Positions 1 through 11,372 of a DNA stretch of 37,174 bases are shown here, piece by piece. The notes below the pieces were generated by a model. That model was not told where the DNA came from. It saw only the letters and a program-made list of their open reading frames with translations, and made no database searches. Within the stretch, counting starts at the first letter, position 1, and every line of letters starts with the position of its first letter. Location of the stretch: contig NW_026570584.1 in NCBI RefSeq assembly GCF_019649055.1, forward strand, positions 1 to 37,174, written 5' to 3'. Source of the stretch: Paramacrobiotus metropolitanus (Eukaryota > Tardigrada > Eutardigrada > Parachela > Macrobiotidae). A program made the translations under genes and the position numbers.

Positions 1-96
1 TATGAGGTAAAATGTATATTATCCTCTAACAAATGACCGCGATGAATAAAATAGAATAAAAATAAGGCCATAGCGCTGCTACAAAATACACAGCAA
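1..96. other. short left-edge stretch, no gene seen
   Basis: AT-rich sequence following (on the minus strand) the stop of the frame at 97-1738. No match to the LTR at 17770-18421 was found, so the 3' end of the large retroelement is not visible here. Confidence 0.4.
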
Positions 97-1738
97 TCAC
101 TTCTCTTCTCCTTCATCATCAGATGCTGGTTTGAAGGCATAATCCTCTTCACAATACAAGAACATATTGTCATAATTCGGCACGTCCACCATGAGTACGC
201 CGTTGATGAATCTAGGTCGCATCGGGCGCCCTGCTACAATTTCCTCGCTGCTCGGTTCATCAACTTCCTGTGCTTGCACTTCCAAATTCATTACATTACA
301 TTCAATCATTGGCAACGCCGCTTCAGCTGGGGCTAATTCGGGTTCCGGAAGTTGATCACCGTCGTGTGCATCAACTTGTTCTCCCCACAACGCTTCTTCC
401 TGTTATTCTTTTTCTCCCGCCGATACATTACTAGCTGCGTCCGACCAATCGTCCTTGGAGAATGTGACGATTTTATACGGCATATGCTGCTGCTGAGTAC
501 GACTGATATGGTCAGCACGGACATCGTTGTTTATTTCATCGTCCCGCAATTCGTCCAGGAAATCGTCGCCAGCCGAAGCCGATGTACTGGGTTTCAGATT
601 GGTTGGAATTCGCTCGAACCCGTAAACATTCATGGACAGATTATTCGGTTCCACACTACTTTCTCTGGCGCGCTTTTTCCGCGGTTTCCTGCACCATTTT
701 CCGTCATAACTTCACTATCCGTGCCTTCTTCAGAGCCATTTCCGCTCTCTTCTTGCTCCTGCTGTTTGTTACTGCCCTCTGGATTCATGGCCTCCGCCTG
801 AATTGCCAGCTGCTGCATTCGCAAACCTTCGAGAATACCCACAATGTCAGGATGGAGATAACAATACTGCCTTTTTAATTCGTAGGCTATTTCCGTAGGC
901 TGTTTAGCAATCAGTTTGTGAAAGTCATAACGCGGTAATAGGACTCCATCGTTAAATAGGAATTTAGATAAATATAACCGTGGATCACGCTTACTGGCAG
1001 AGGCTGATCCCACTTCCTGTGCCTCAGAAACGGCAATTTCATCGTCAGAGTCCGCAGTACGAAGACGCGGTGGGGACTGCATACGGTTCGCTCCAAGATT
1101 CTGCACTTCGTCTTCCGTACCAGAATCTCCTGAGCTACTCTCTGATTCTTCCACTCCTCGCCCTGGGCGCTGACGAACAAGTAACGGGTTGTTGGTTTTC
1201 CTGCCAAAACCAGGGCGCAATGGGCGCTGATATGGTGCTACAACACACCAACAAAACACTGCACTTTACAAGTGTAAGTTCAAAACATATTCATTCAGGA
1301 CTACTTTCTGCCACTTCCGCTGAGTACTACATTTCGACGATTCAAGCACTACAGAATATTGCCTCATCTTTCTACCTGGACTTGGAATCGACGACGGCGG
1401 CGTGGAATCATCCCTGCGCCGCGGCGGACGAGCTCGCTGAATGCCTTGCTGAAACCCACGGGAAGTGCTAGGTTGAAGCTGATTGGCCACATTACGTCGA
1501 TATCGCAAACTCACAATGGGCACTTCACTGAATGAGGACGCGTCTGAGTCAGGCATTAAGGCTCGCTGTTGCCCTGCATCCCTCGAACTAACTGATAACG
1601 CACCCGACGAAGAAGATGAATCTGTTGTGGAAGAATAAGCACTGGACGGCTCTTCTTCAACTTGCTGAGCACGGCGTTCTGCAGCCAACGGAATTCTCAC
1701 AGGCCGCGGCGGGGTTGGAAAATTCCCGGCTCAGACAT
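97..1738 (-). pseudogene. decayed reading frame C, unknown protein, downstream of the gypsy pol
   Basis: I do not recognise the product. An ATG at 1738 opens the frame. A one-base shift lies near 1725, an in-frame TAA at 1266-1268, a second shift near 660-680 and an in-frame TAA at 403-405. Conceptual segments continue across each break with the same acidic, Ser/Glu/Gln-rich style. Just after the second shift the continuing frame reads KPRKKRARESS, a plausible nuclear-localisation signal. A more ordered patch near 820-970 contains the motif CYLHPDIVGILEGLRMQQ. The C-terminus is strongly acidic. It lies on the same strand as gag-pol and carries the same kind of decay, so I infer it is an accessory frame of the retroelement. 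A host gene fragment is the alternative. Confidence 0.5.
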
Positions 1739-2478
1739 GACGGCCAAAACAAACACAACAATGAAAACTGCAAAATAGCAAAAACTGCGCTGCTAGACCC
1801 AAACAACTCAGAAGTGATGTGGCGACCCACGCTAAAATTCCGAATTCAAAATTTACACCGGTGTGTACGCTTCAAAATTCAAGTGCAAGAGATGCAACGT
1901 ACGACGCACACCATTTCCGGTCAAAATATTCATTTACTAATTCCGTATTTCTGCTTCTTTCCGGTGTCGTTTTCGCTGATTTTTCCGCACCAATAAGTTT
2001 TATTTTTGTGTTTTATAAAATTTGCTAATCCCGTACCGGAAGTCGGCTTATTTACAATTCTCAGAACGGTTTTGGCGGGGTACGCCACTGGGCGTACAAC
2101 ACCGGAAGTCATCGTGCTGTATGACAGTTTTCCATTGTAATGGCCGCCCTGGCGGCTGTACCGTTTCACAACTCATCAGCTAATAAAAACTGTGAAATTT
2201 CAAATTTTGAAAGTAAAAATTCATAAGTTGTTCATGTATTTCCGTTTTAATCATAATTGTATCATTCCGTTCTCCGCACAATTCGTCATTTAATAACACC
2301 ATTTATCTGGGCAATTTGGGCTTAATCCAAAGGATAGAACAAACAAAATAGACACCAGAAGAGAAAAACAATTGCGCAATCATCTGGCGTAATCGCTACA
2401 GCAATCAACCAGATTTAGACAGAAAAATATGCAGAACCTCATGCATAGAACGTCCAATACGACGAAACACAGCAAAGA
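1739..2478. other. non-coding spacer with ETS-consensus words
   Basis: No credible frame on either strand. The exact ten-base word ACCGGAAGTC occurs twice, at 2036-2045 and 2101-2110. It equals the ETS-family binding consensus, and the same word recurs in the next spacer. Otherwise AT-rich, with no recognised element. Confidence 0.4.
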
Positions 2479-3252
2479 CTACTCATTACCCGTACTGCCG
2501 TGATTCGTCTTCTGTCGCTTTGGATAGCGTGGAAAATTGTGCAAGCTAACAATAGAAATGTACTGCACATCAGCCTTTTCCGGTTCCATAACTGCAACAG
2601 GAGCGGCCAAGGGAATCTCCTCGGACCACGCTCGCAACCGTTTCCATCTCACCTTCCGGTTCCATAACAATCACTGAGTCTTCCGACTCATTTTTCGAAT
2701 TTGACTGCTTCCACTCCTGGCAATTATCGCTCGGGGCCGTTTAATTCCCAGATTGTAATTAAGTGGCAACCAGGGGAAGTGTCCGCGCTGGCGGCGTGGA
2801 TCTTCGCCAGCCCAAGGTCACGGCAGTGGCCCACCATCAAGATACTTCGCCATCTGTCCTTTCGACCAAAACTGCTGGAATTTGATCTGTTTCTTACGAA
2901 TGGCGCGATATACCATTCGGACTCCTTCGCGCTCACCCACTACTTTCGGTAATTTTCCAGCGGACTGCTTCTCACCGCTTCGCAATGTCTTGAAACGCGG
3001 TACGCGATGTTTCCAAAAAATACGAATACGCTTGGTGCGCTGCATGTCCAATATGTCCCAGGCCAATCGTTTAACCTGCTGCTGCGGTGTCTCTACGATA
3101 CCGTCACGCGGCAGTTACGGACACTGTCGTCCAGAACGCCATAAAGGCACCGGACGCTGATCCAACTCCTCCTCGGAATCCATATTCAAATGCATATGGG
3201 CTGAAGTCCCCGCGCGGCGCTGTTTGCCCGCCATAACAACAATTTTATCCAT
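2479..3252 (-). pseudogene. decayed reading frame B, unknown basic protein
   Basis: I do not recognise the product. From an ATG at 3252 one frame stays open for about 258 codons except for three stops: TAA near 3113, TGA at 2818-2820 and TGA near 2671. Codon content is protein-like on both sides of each stop. The middle is rich in Lys/Arg (for example MQRTKRIRIFWKHRVPRF) and the N-terminus has a short acidic run, DSEEELD. Near 2600-2690 a second frame also looks protein-like and repeats the word VMEPE, suggesting a local indel. Same strand as gag-pol. Inferred to be an accessory frame of the large retroelement; function unknown. Confidence 0.45.
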
Positions 3253-5017
3253 AATATCCACACAACACTATAGTACGCTAATAAAACCCGAGAATTCAAC
3301 TGTGGTGGTTACAACAACAAAACTGAGCAACGGCAAAGAATGAACACCATAAAAATTTCCGAAATTGGGAATTTAGTTTGAGCTTCACAGGACTTCGCAA
3401 GTCAGACTGCACCACATCATTACCTTAACAAAGTGCAGCCAATATGCCGCTGGTTTAGTGTAGTTCAGCTCGTGACGAGTTTTCAACTTCTAGCGCTGAC
3501 TCACTTGAATTCGACCGAACTCGTCTTCCTTTCGTAAAAATCTTATAGAGAATTAAATTCTCTATCTGATTATACTGTTTTGGAGTAGCGAACTCTTAAT
3601 TAGGAGTTTTACGGAACATCCCCGACGCATCAACATAATACACATTGTGAGGGTGAACAAACCCTAACCCCTTCTTCGTTACACTACGCCACGATATCAC
3701 CGGAAGTCCTTTTTTAACGGGGGCCCCCACCCGGGGTATTGACCCAATTCTGTTAAAACTGTGCGGCCCCAAAGAGGAGGACTTTCCCTATCGCCAGGCA
3801 TACCTCCCAGGTTTCTATCATTACTACACCACCTGCGGCGCTGCACCTAACCACAGTCCTGCAGTGTACCATAATTACATTGTGGCGCCCCTGCCCGGAG
3901 GTCCACCAGAATTTTCCCTGCACTTCCGGTAATTTTCGGAAGTGCTTCATTTTGCTACACACATAATTTCACGATTTTAGGAGTATGGCCCGATTGTCCA
4001 TTCCGTCTGCCTGGACAGGGCCACAGTGCTAACTGAGTGTGGATACTTAATAATACGGCGGAACCGGAAGTCCTAAAAATATTCAAGTTTTCTCGGAGAC
4101 TTCCTTGTCCGATCGTTCTCTTCTTGTATCAGGTGCACAACAGGATTTCTAGGGGCTATTTAGGCCATCAATGAGCACTATCTTAAACCAACTCCGGCAA
4201 GGACGCCGTGCTGAAACGCTGCTGTTGTGTTACCATAATGCACTGTATTTTCGGTGCTCGGAAGTCGCCTGTATACTGTGCTTTGTGTCCATTTATTTTT
4301 GGAGGTTGTTTATTGTGATAACAACATTCATTCACGATTTTACGAGTGTATTTAAACATAATAACATGTACAAGCTTGTCCGGTAATTTCTGACGAATCA
4401 GTACAGCGATTTACACAAATTTGCGTGTTACGCCAAACTTCACCCTACGGCGCGCCACGCCACACTGTTTAAACACGTAACTTGCATGTGGCTGGCTGGT
4501 GGCTTGGTACACGCCATATAATTTAATAAGAATAATAGTAACTGCCTGGCAGAAGGTGGCTAGAAATTGGTCGGTGCAGTAAGCGACAATCTGACTGCGG
4601 AGCGCACTTAAGGAATTTGATGAACGTAGTGAAGTGGCCATCGTTAGAAGCGCAAAATTCGCGCTAGCTGTACCTTTACGTAGGAAATTACCGGACAAGC
4701 TTGTACACTCGAATTTAAACAATTGTCGTCAGCTGGGATACATTCAGTTTACGAAGCAAAACACACGCATTCACAATTCTTTTTAGTTTATAAGCATTAT
4801 TAACAATCCAAACATCAATTTGAAACATTAATACCGCCTCTCAGGGCTCACCTTTCACCAGAAAAATTAACAATTTAGAACGAGATTAACAACATTTCAC
4901 AACACACATCGCAGTGCTACGCTCATACACACTGCCTCTTACCACATGAAAATTCCAAAAAAACAGAAAGCCCATTTCAGATTCATTATTACCAAACTGA
5001 TATCATCTGCGTCCTGC
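3253..5017. other. long non-coding spacer with internal duplications
   Basis: No convincing gene. ACCGGAAGTC occurs at 3699-3708 and 4063-4072, and CACTTCCGGT at 3921-3930. Two stretches look like diverged copies of each other: around 3868-4000 and 4229-4350, sharing TTACCATAAT and CACGATTTTA. The inverted-repeat element at 4367-4707 is annotated separately. The rest, 4708-5017, is AT-rich with nothing recognised. Confidence 0.45.
4367..4707. mobile_element. 341-bp inverted-repeat (MITE-like) element
   Basis: The ends are exact 24-base inverted repeats, 4367-4390 and 4684-4707, with outer word TGTACAAGCTTGTCC. Weaker inverted similarity continues inward for about 30 more bases (GTACAGC and AATTTGCG on both sides). 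It has no coding capacity. The size and long terminal inverted repeats fit a miniature DNA transposon nested in the larger retroelement. No clean target duplication abuts the ends: a 9-base word, ATTTAAACA, is found near both flanks (4350-4358, 4713-4721) but not adjacent. A folded regulatory RNA is an alternative. Confidence 0.6.
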
Positions 5018-5786
5018 TTACATCGATGGACGTCCTTCCAGGATGCGAATCTGCTCCTTCATAAAACGAACCAACTCATGCGGTTTGATCAACTGAGCAG
5101 AATAAGAGCGCTGACGATTCCACTGGAGGCGGATGCTTGTGATTGTGCGTGGCAACTTAAGGCTACGTTCTCTTTGCTTCTTGGCCTCACTGTTCGCTGC
5201 GTCCTGTGCGTTTTTCCACGCCATCAACACTGTAGCTCCTGGGGACATAGCTACTTCCGCTGCCTGTTTGGCTTGGGCCTGAGCGAGCTGCTGACGCTCT
5301 TCCTCTTCGGCCTTCTTCCAAGTCCGCTGCGCGTCCTGAAATGGCTTCCAGTCAGAACACGGAATGCCCGGTGGCTTAATTTCCGGCCACAGCGGAGGTC
5401 TTTCCGCCACTACAGCAATTTGCAGCTGCTGCAAATTCTGCGCAATACCGTCCACTTGCTGCACATACTGCTGCTTTTGCTTTTGCAGCATCTGCTGATA
5501 GTATGCCAAGCCAGGTTCTGAATGGCTTTCCTGCTGCCCGCTCTCCAAGGCTTCGCGTGCCTGTCTCTCCTTAATTCGTCGCATTCCCTCTCTGAACTGC
5601 TTCTCCGAGAAGTGCTTGCCGCGAGCGATAATGCGCTCAATTTTCCGGCCGGGCATCTGCACCCTGTCGCTGTTGCTCGGCAATCTTTTCAGCCTGTCGC
5701 TGCGCAGCATACTCAGCTGGATGCTGTTCTCGCCACAAGCGCTGTTCCTCCAAAATAACTCGTCGGGGTTTCTCTTTTGGCTCCAT
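5018..5786 (-). pseudogene. decayed reading frame A, Gln/Glu/Lys-rich coiled-coil protein
   Basis: Unknown product. An ATG at 5786 opens a frame that closes at 5637-5639. The overlapping frame, open from about 5710 to 5018, continues the same style, so a single-base shift lies between 5640 and 5710. The predicted protein is about 255 residues, rich in Gln, Glu, Lys and Ala with heptad-like spacing, for example YYQQMLQKQKQQYVQQV and EEEERQQLAQAQAKQAA. This implies a long coiled coil. The C-terminus is basic. It is the first frame after pol on the same strand, spaced by about 490 bases. It could be an accessory or second Gag-like structural protein of the retroelement; that is inference. Confidence 0.55.
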
Positions 5787-6272
5787 AATACTGATAATTT
5801 ATTTAAATTATAGTTTAAACATCAAAATTAATGGCCCAAAATAACTTAAATATCACATACTTTAAGATTTGTAAAGCTGGAGTTCTGCACGATACTTGCC
5901 AATTGCACCGACTGCATGATCATGCGTGTTTGGTTACTGCCCCTTGCAATTTTTCAAACTTCACTGAGTTTCTTCGCACAATGTGGATTCACGCGGTAAT
6001 TTTACCTTTAAATAAATCAGCCAATGAACTCCGCTCGTTTTGACGAATCAACGCCGCTCGTTTTATATTAGCTTGGCAAATGAACGCCACTCGTTTTCAA
6101 CCAATCAGCTCCACTTATCTTCGTAGCTAATTAACGCAACGTTAACGTTTTCAAAAACTTCGAAATTTTGCAGTTCAAACTTAACACTTTAAATTTTTAA
6201 CTTTTAAAACAACAAAATTAACAGTATAGTGCTTTTAACTTTGTAGCACTATATTTCCCAATCGCGGATCAT
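5787..6272. other. spacer between pol and frame A with four diverged repeats
   Basis: No gene. Between about 6024 and 6117 there are four related units of roughly 19 bases (AATGAACTCCGCTCGTTTT and variants), separated by 4 to 14 bases. Two of them read CCAATCAG or GCCAATGA, like CCAAT boxes. As they lie upstream of frame A on the minus strand they may be promoter elements. The rest is AT-rich. Confidence 0.4.
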
Positions 6273-7094
6273 TTACATTTTGCGTGTTGTGCGCGATTTG
6301 CAGTCCGCGCAGGCATCTGCATACTGTTTGAGTTCTTGCGCCATTTGCGGCCAATATAGCCTGCAAATCCTATCCAGATAGCATTCTGGAGTAATCCCAG
6401 CTGCTTCACCATGGCAACATCTCCTGTGCACAGATTCTACCACCACAGGCCGCCATTTATCTGGGACTAATGCCCACGAATTGTTGTTGCGGATGCCTGC
6501 ATGTTCACCGAGGTAGGCGACACAGCCATTGTGTATGGTGAAATATGGCGAATAACGCGCCACAAACTCCTCCATACCTTCTTTGATCCTTCCGCACAAC
6601 ACATCCCTCCAGAATTGCGTATCCTGGCACTCTTTTTGCCTGCAGCGCCAGAACGCCCAAGTATTCAAGCAGTTGTCAGAAAACTGGAGCTGCGCGTCCA
6701 TCCTAGTGCAAGATGGATTTACGCCATCGCTCGCTACTAGTGTTACTGGCTGGGATTCATTCAGCTCGCCATTTCCGGTCTGTGCAGGTAAGTTTTCCAC
6801 TTTCTGTACCACTGTTTTCTTGTTCTTCCTTTTCTTGTCAGGCTCTACACCATATTTGACAACAGGTTTACTGATTCTACCCGATTTTGTTCTAACAGGC
6901 ACTGCAGTTAACCGTTCCTCTACTTCCCTGGCTGACGCCAAGTCACCAGCGGAAGTTGCCATATCGTCCGACGGCACGACCGGCGGAGGTGCCAAATCCT
7001 CCTCTAGCTTCCTCTGCTTCTTCTTTTCTCCACACACTGCAGTAACTTAGCAGGACGCTCATCACCGAGGATGGCATCCACGTCCCGAAAATGG
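6273..7094 (-). pseudogene. pol: pol C-terminal tail with a third H2C2 zinc finger
   Basis: This extends Pol beyond the integrase. Two small frame breaks, near 7110 and near 7050, separate it from the integrase C-terminus, but protein-like sequence runs through. First comes a basic, Lys-rich linker with RTKSGRISKP, the RTRSGR-type motif common near the end of gypsy Pol proteins. About 100 residues later comes a second complete integrase-type zinc finger: an upstream VPDKWRP lead, then VHRRCCHG (H-x4-H, near 6428-6411), then LYWPQM, then CADC (C-x2-C, near 6311-6300). The TAA at 6273-6275 ends it. The order matches the canonical finger in the same polyprotein. A catalytic core does not follow, so this finger stands alone. 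Confidence 0.7.
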
Positions 7095-9051
7095 AACGGT
7101 TTAACCTGGAAACGTGAACGACGTCAGTCTTCACGTTTCCCTTCCGGTTGCTTTTAACCACATAGTGCACTGGCCCTGACGGCCTAACAATTTCCCATCC
7201 AGCTGTCCATTTAGGACTTAATGAAGTGTTTTTTCCCAACTTCCGGTGAAGAACGTAAACTAACACGTGATCTCCGATGCTATACTTCATATCCGTAGTG
7301 TTTGCGTCATAACGAATCTTATCCTTTAATTTGTTCTTAAATTCATCAGCGTACACTGTATCGAGCGCTTCCGCTAAACTGCGTTACATCTGCTGCATAT
7401 AAACATGTGCTGGCAGCATTAGCTCATTTTCAAGCGGGAGGAAGTTCCCCATCGGTAGTCTCATTTCCGTTCCGAACATTAGAAAGAAGGGAGAGTGCTG
7501 TGTGCGCTCTACTACCTTTGAATTAAATGCACTGCATAGCGCGGGAACAAAGCTGTCCCAATCCGACTGATTTTCATTGACATACTTGGCCAATGCCCGT
7601 TTAAATTCTCCTACTCTTTTCTCAACCAATCCATTTCCCTGCTGATGACCGGACGCCGTGGGCGCATGTGCCACATCCGCCAATGCAAGAAGCTCTCTGA
7701 ATATCTCGGACATGAAGTTCGAGCCTCTGTCCGATGTAATATGCATCGGCATCCCAAACATCGTCAGTATTCTTTTGTAAAAGAATAACGCTAACGTCGC
7801 TGCATCGTTGCGATCGACTGCTTCCGCCACGACAAATTTTGTACAATAATCAACCGCAATAATAATGTGCTTATTTCCGCTTTCCGTTGTAGGTAAGGCT
7901 GGAGCAACATCAATCGCCCAGACTGCCCGCGGCGGCACAGTCGGATTTGTCTGCAAGGGACCTGCGGGCGCCGTAGCCGGGACATTCACTGCCAAACAGG
8001 AACTACACGACTTACAATATTCCTTCACGGAATCCATCATCTTCGGCCAACAAAAGTACTTATATATGCGTTTGAAGGTGGCCAATACTCCCAAATGTGC
8101 TGCCAAGGGAGAATCGTGGTTTTCTTTTAGAAATCGCAACCTCCAGTGTATCGGAACATACATGCAGTAATACACTTTTCCTTTCAACGTGTATTTGTAG
8201 TACACCACTCCCTGGCGTACTACGAATTTGTCAATGTGCCGCTTCTCATTTTCCGACCGTTTCATATCTTTATTTTCGAGGAGCAAACGCCATCGTAAAA
8301 TGCGTGCATCCATAGACTGCTCATTATGCCAGAAGGCCGCTTTTGAATTTGTTACCAATTTCTGTGTTTTTTGCAGATCAAACTGTTCAACATCCGCTTC
8401 GTCCACCGTTCTCAAGTGCATTGACATTGCCTGCATGCATTTCCGTTCTGCCTTGCGGTGGCAATTCAACACTGCATAGCATAATTCCTGCATTGCCGTC
8501 TCTCCAATAAACGGAGAAGTCTGCCGATAATCAAAATCCACGTCGGAATCATCCGATTCCGGTTCCGGTTGAGTGCCCGGATTTCTGCTCAAGGCATCCG
8601 CGATTATATTTTCACGACCAGGTATGTGTACCGGTGTCGTATTAAACTGCTGTGCATATAAAGCCCCGCGGCCCAGGCGGCCAGCTGCATCTTTCATATT
8701 GTGCACGAAAACTAATGCTTGGTGGTCCGTCTGGACTTCAAATTTATTGTCCGAAAGATAATGACGCCACTTCTTTAAGGCACAAATTAACGCATACGCT
8801 TCTAACTCTGTCGGAAAGTATATCCGGTTCTGCGTTGCAGTTAACTTCCGGCTGAGATATGCAATCGGACGCCAATTATCTGACACTGTTTTATCTGTAT
8901 CCTTAGAACATTGCATCAGCACGGCCCCGACGGCCACAGTGCTAGCATCCACCACCACTCTGGATAACGCTTCTGGATCGTACCGAGCGAGTACTGGCGC
9001 TGTCATCAACGCAGTTTTCAACTCTTCGACCGCAGCTTCCTGTGCCGGTCC
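7095..9051 (-). pseudogene. pol: gypsy RNase H and integrase
   Basis: A 545-codon open stretch (9021-7384) carries RNase H and integrase. RNase H acidic residues are visible in VVVDAS (Asp near 8949), TELEAYAL, QTDH and ADALSR. The integrase zinc finger is HDSPLAAHLG then CKSCSSC. The catalytic triad is Asp in WAIDVAP, Asp in ITSDRGSNF and Glu in GLVEKR, with 59 and 35 residues between them, i.e. DD35E. After an in-frame TAA near 7384 the same frame continues with a GPY/F-like region (SPKWTAGWEIVRPSGPVHY) and HVSRLN. Integrase inserts the DNA copy; RNase H degrades the template RNA. Preceding stop TGA at 9052 falls where this family normally has Trp, so a G-to-A change is likely. Confidence 0.85.
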
Positions 9052-11372
9052 TCATTCAAACACTGCCTTTTTCGGAATCAACTTTTGCAACGGTTCGGCT
9101 TTCTCCTGAAAGTTCTTGATGAACTGGCGGTAGTAGCCAACCATACCGAGAAACCTGAGGATATCTTTCTTGTCTTTGATCGGACCTAATTCCTTTACAG
9201 CCTGAACTTTCTCTGGGTCCGTTGAGATACCATTTTGGTCAACTGTGTGCCCCAAGAACGTAATTGTGTTAACAAATAACTCCGTTTTTTCAGGATTGAT
9301 CGTCCAGCCGCACTCCTGCAGCCTAAGGAAGAGCTCCTGCAAATCCCGCATGTGATCTGCCAGTTTCTTACTGAAGACAATTATGTCGTCGATGAAGACG
9401 AGCACGTTGCGCCATTTCATGCCTGCGAGCGTCAAATCCATTGCGCGCTGAAACGCAGACGGCGCGTCCTTCATCCCGAACGGAAGTACGCGGTACTGGA
9501 AGGTGAATTCTTCACCGACCATTGTAGTTTTAGATCGGTCTTCCGGCCTTATTTTATCTGCCAGAAACCACTCTTCAAATCAATCTTACTGAAGACCGTT
9601 GCCTTATCCAAGGCGTTTATTATGTCATCGACTCTGGGCAACGGATACGAGCTGCCAAGTAAGCGCTCATTTCACTTCCGGAAATCTACGGTTAACCGGC
9701 GTGAGCCATCTTTCTTTTTTACAATACAGATGGGACTTCCCCATGCCGAGTTTGTTGGCTCAATTATGCCGTCACGAATCATTTCCGCCGTCTTGGCCTG
9801 AAGGCATTTCCTGTCTTCGAATGACGTACGATACGGAGGCGTACGAACCGGAGCACTAGTACCAGTATCCACGGAATGCTCATAAATTGTGCAAAATCCG
9901 ACTGGCCTCGCTTTTGTAGGTAAGACCGCTTTTGCTTTATAGAAAATTTTCCTTAACTCCTCTTTATCGGGGCAAATGTCTCCGATTTTTATTTTGGAGA
10001 ACGTTTCTTCCGTTTCTTCATCAAATACAGATTCGCCAACCGACTCTGCGATTTGCTGGCTAAGACATTCACAAAACGCTGATTGTACTGGAACACCGTT
10101 TGCGTCCCGGCAAACATCACAAAATTCCGCTTGATAATTCTCCTTATACGCCGGAGAATCCATTTCATATACTTCTTCCGCTAATGCAATTTCACCCAGG
10201 TTTGTTTCTGTGTTTAGTACTAACGGTTTGTCCGACATATTCATAACGCACACTCGGCAATTGCCATGTTCATTCACTGACACTACGCCATCGAACATTA
10301 GTGCATTACAGTTATCTTCCGGAATTTTACCTTCGTAGAAAAAGGGCTTCCGCTGCAGATTATTCGCCTGGAATTCGTGCAATTTGTCATCCGACAAATT
10401 CGTCGTATCACAAATTATGCCCTGTGATCGAGGCTGAATTATCATTGGCGATGCCGGAAACATTTCCATTTTACAGAATTCAAGCGGCGGAAATTCCGGC
10501 AAAAGGTGAGACGAATCTACCTCCGTGTAATTCTGTGCCGCCTGTCCTTCTTTTTCGTTATACAGGAAATGACTTCCCCGCACAGAATGCGCTACTTTAA
10601 GAAGCGTCGGATCATCCCGAATATCCTGCGAAATTTTCTGCTGTACTCTCAGCTGTGACGGCTGCACAGGTACTGATACTTCCGCCTGTGCTTCTGCTTG
10701 TGCTTTTACTGCTTTCATACAGGCTTTCTGGAGCCATTTCTTCGCTGAGCCAGCTCTGCGCTTCCTACGTAATACCGGACTGTGACATTCTTCCCAGTCT
10801 TCATTTACTACCGACTGGACAGGTGAGGAATTTTTATCCTTTTCCTGCTCAATTTCCCGCATAATTTCCATTTGCTCACTCAGGTTAACGTCTTTCAACA
10901 CATCTCTGCTGGCTACGACTTGTGCCCGTTTTTTCTCACGCAATTCCTGTATGTGCCGCATTATCTCATGCTGCTCTTCAATACTAACGTCCCGAAAGAT
11001 ATCCGAATCCGTCTGGATGCGCCTCATTACCGTCGGATCTGGAGATCGTGACTGCGGTACGTTCGCAGAAGCCTGTGTACACATTACATTTTGCTTCTCC
11101 GCCTGTCTATCCTCGTAGGATACAGGACATGGACCAATGCTGATCGCCGGCATGCCCGCTGCTGGGACGAATGTGCCGTTATCAAATTCTCCCGCTGGTG
11201 CCGGATTATCCAGCGAAAATCTCACCCGTGGCTTTTTCGCATCTGCGATGCCTTCCGTATGTTTCGCAATTTGGAACTGACGAGGTAAATTCAACGAATT
11301 GCGGCATTTATCGCAATTCTTCTCATACTCGTCGACCTGGATAATTATATCCGACCAGTAAAATACCTTCAT
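9052..11372 (-). pseudogene. pol: protease-RT linker end and reverse transcriptase
   Basis: The 5' part completes the first H2C2 finger: FYWSDII then NCDKCRNS near 11360-11300. A ~400-residue region follows with an internal duplication: DVSIEEQHEIMRHIQE and DVNLSEQMEIMREIEQ. Next is the usual gypsy pre-RT segment with VCVMNMSDKPLVL. RT motifs follow in order: GIIEPTNSAWGSP, VKKKDGSRRLTVDFRK, SYPLPRVDD, KIDLKSGFWQI, VLPFGMKDAPSAFQ and the active site VFIDDIIVFS (Asp pair near 9390-9385). Breaks: TGA at 9672-9674, a one-base loss near 9558 and TGA at 9052. The conserved Leu after VDFRK is replaced by the TGA. RNA-dependent DNA synthesis is therefore lost in this copy. Confidence 0.88.

Noticed and set aside
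1960-4730. Possible 3' LTR starts at TGTCGT words (near 1964, 3126, 4725)
   Set aside because: Sequence beyond the first six bases does not match the LTR end at 17770, so these are chance words.
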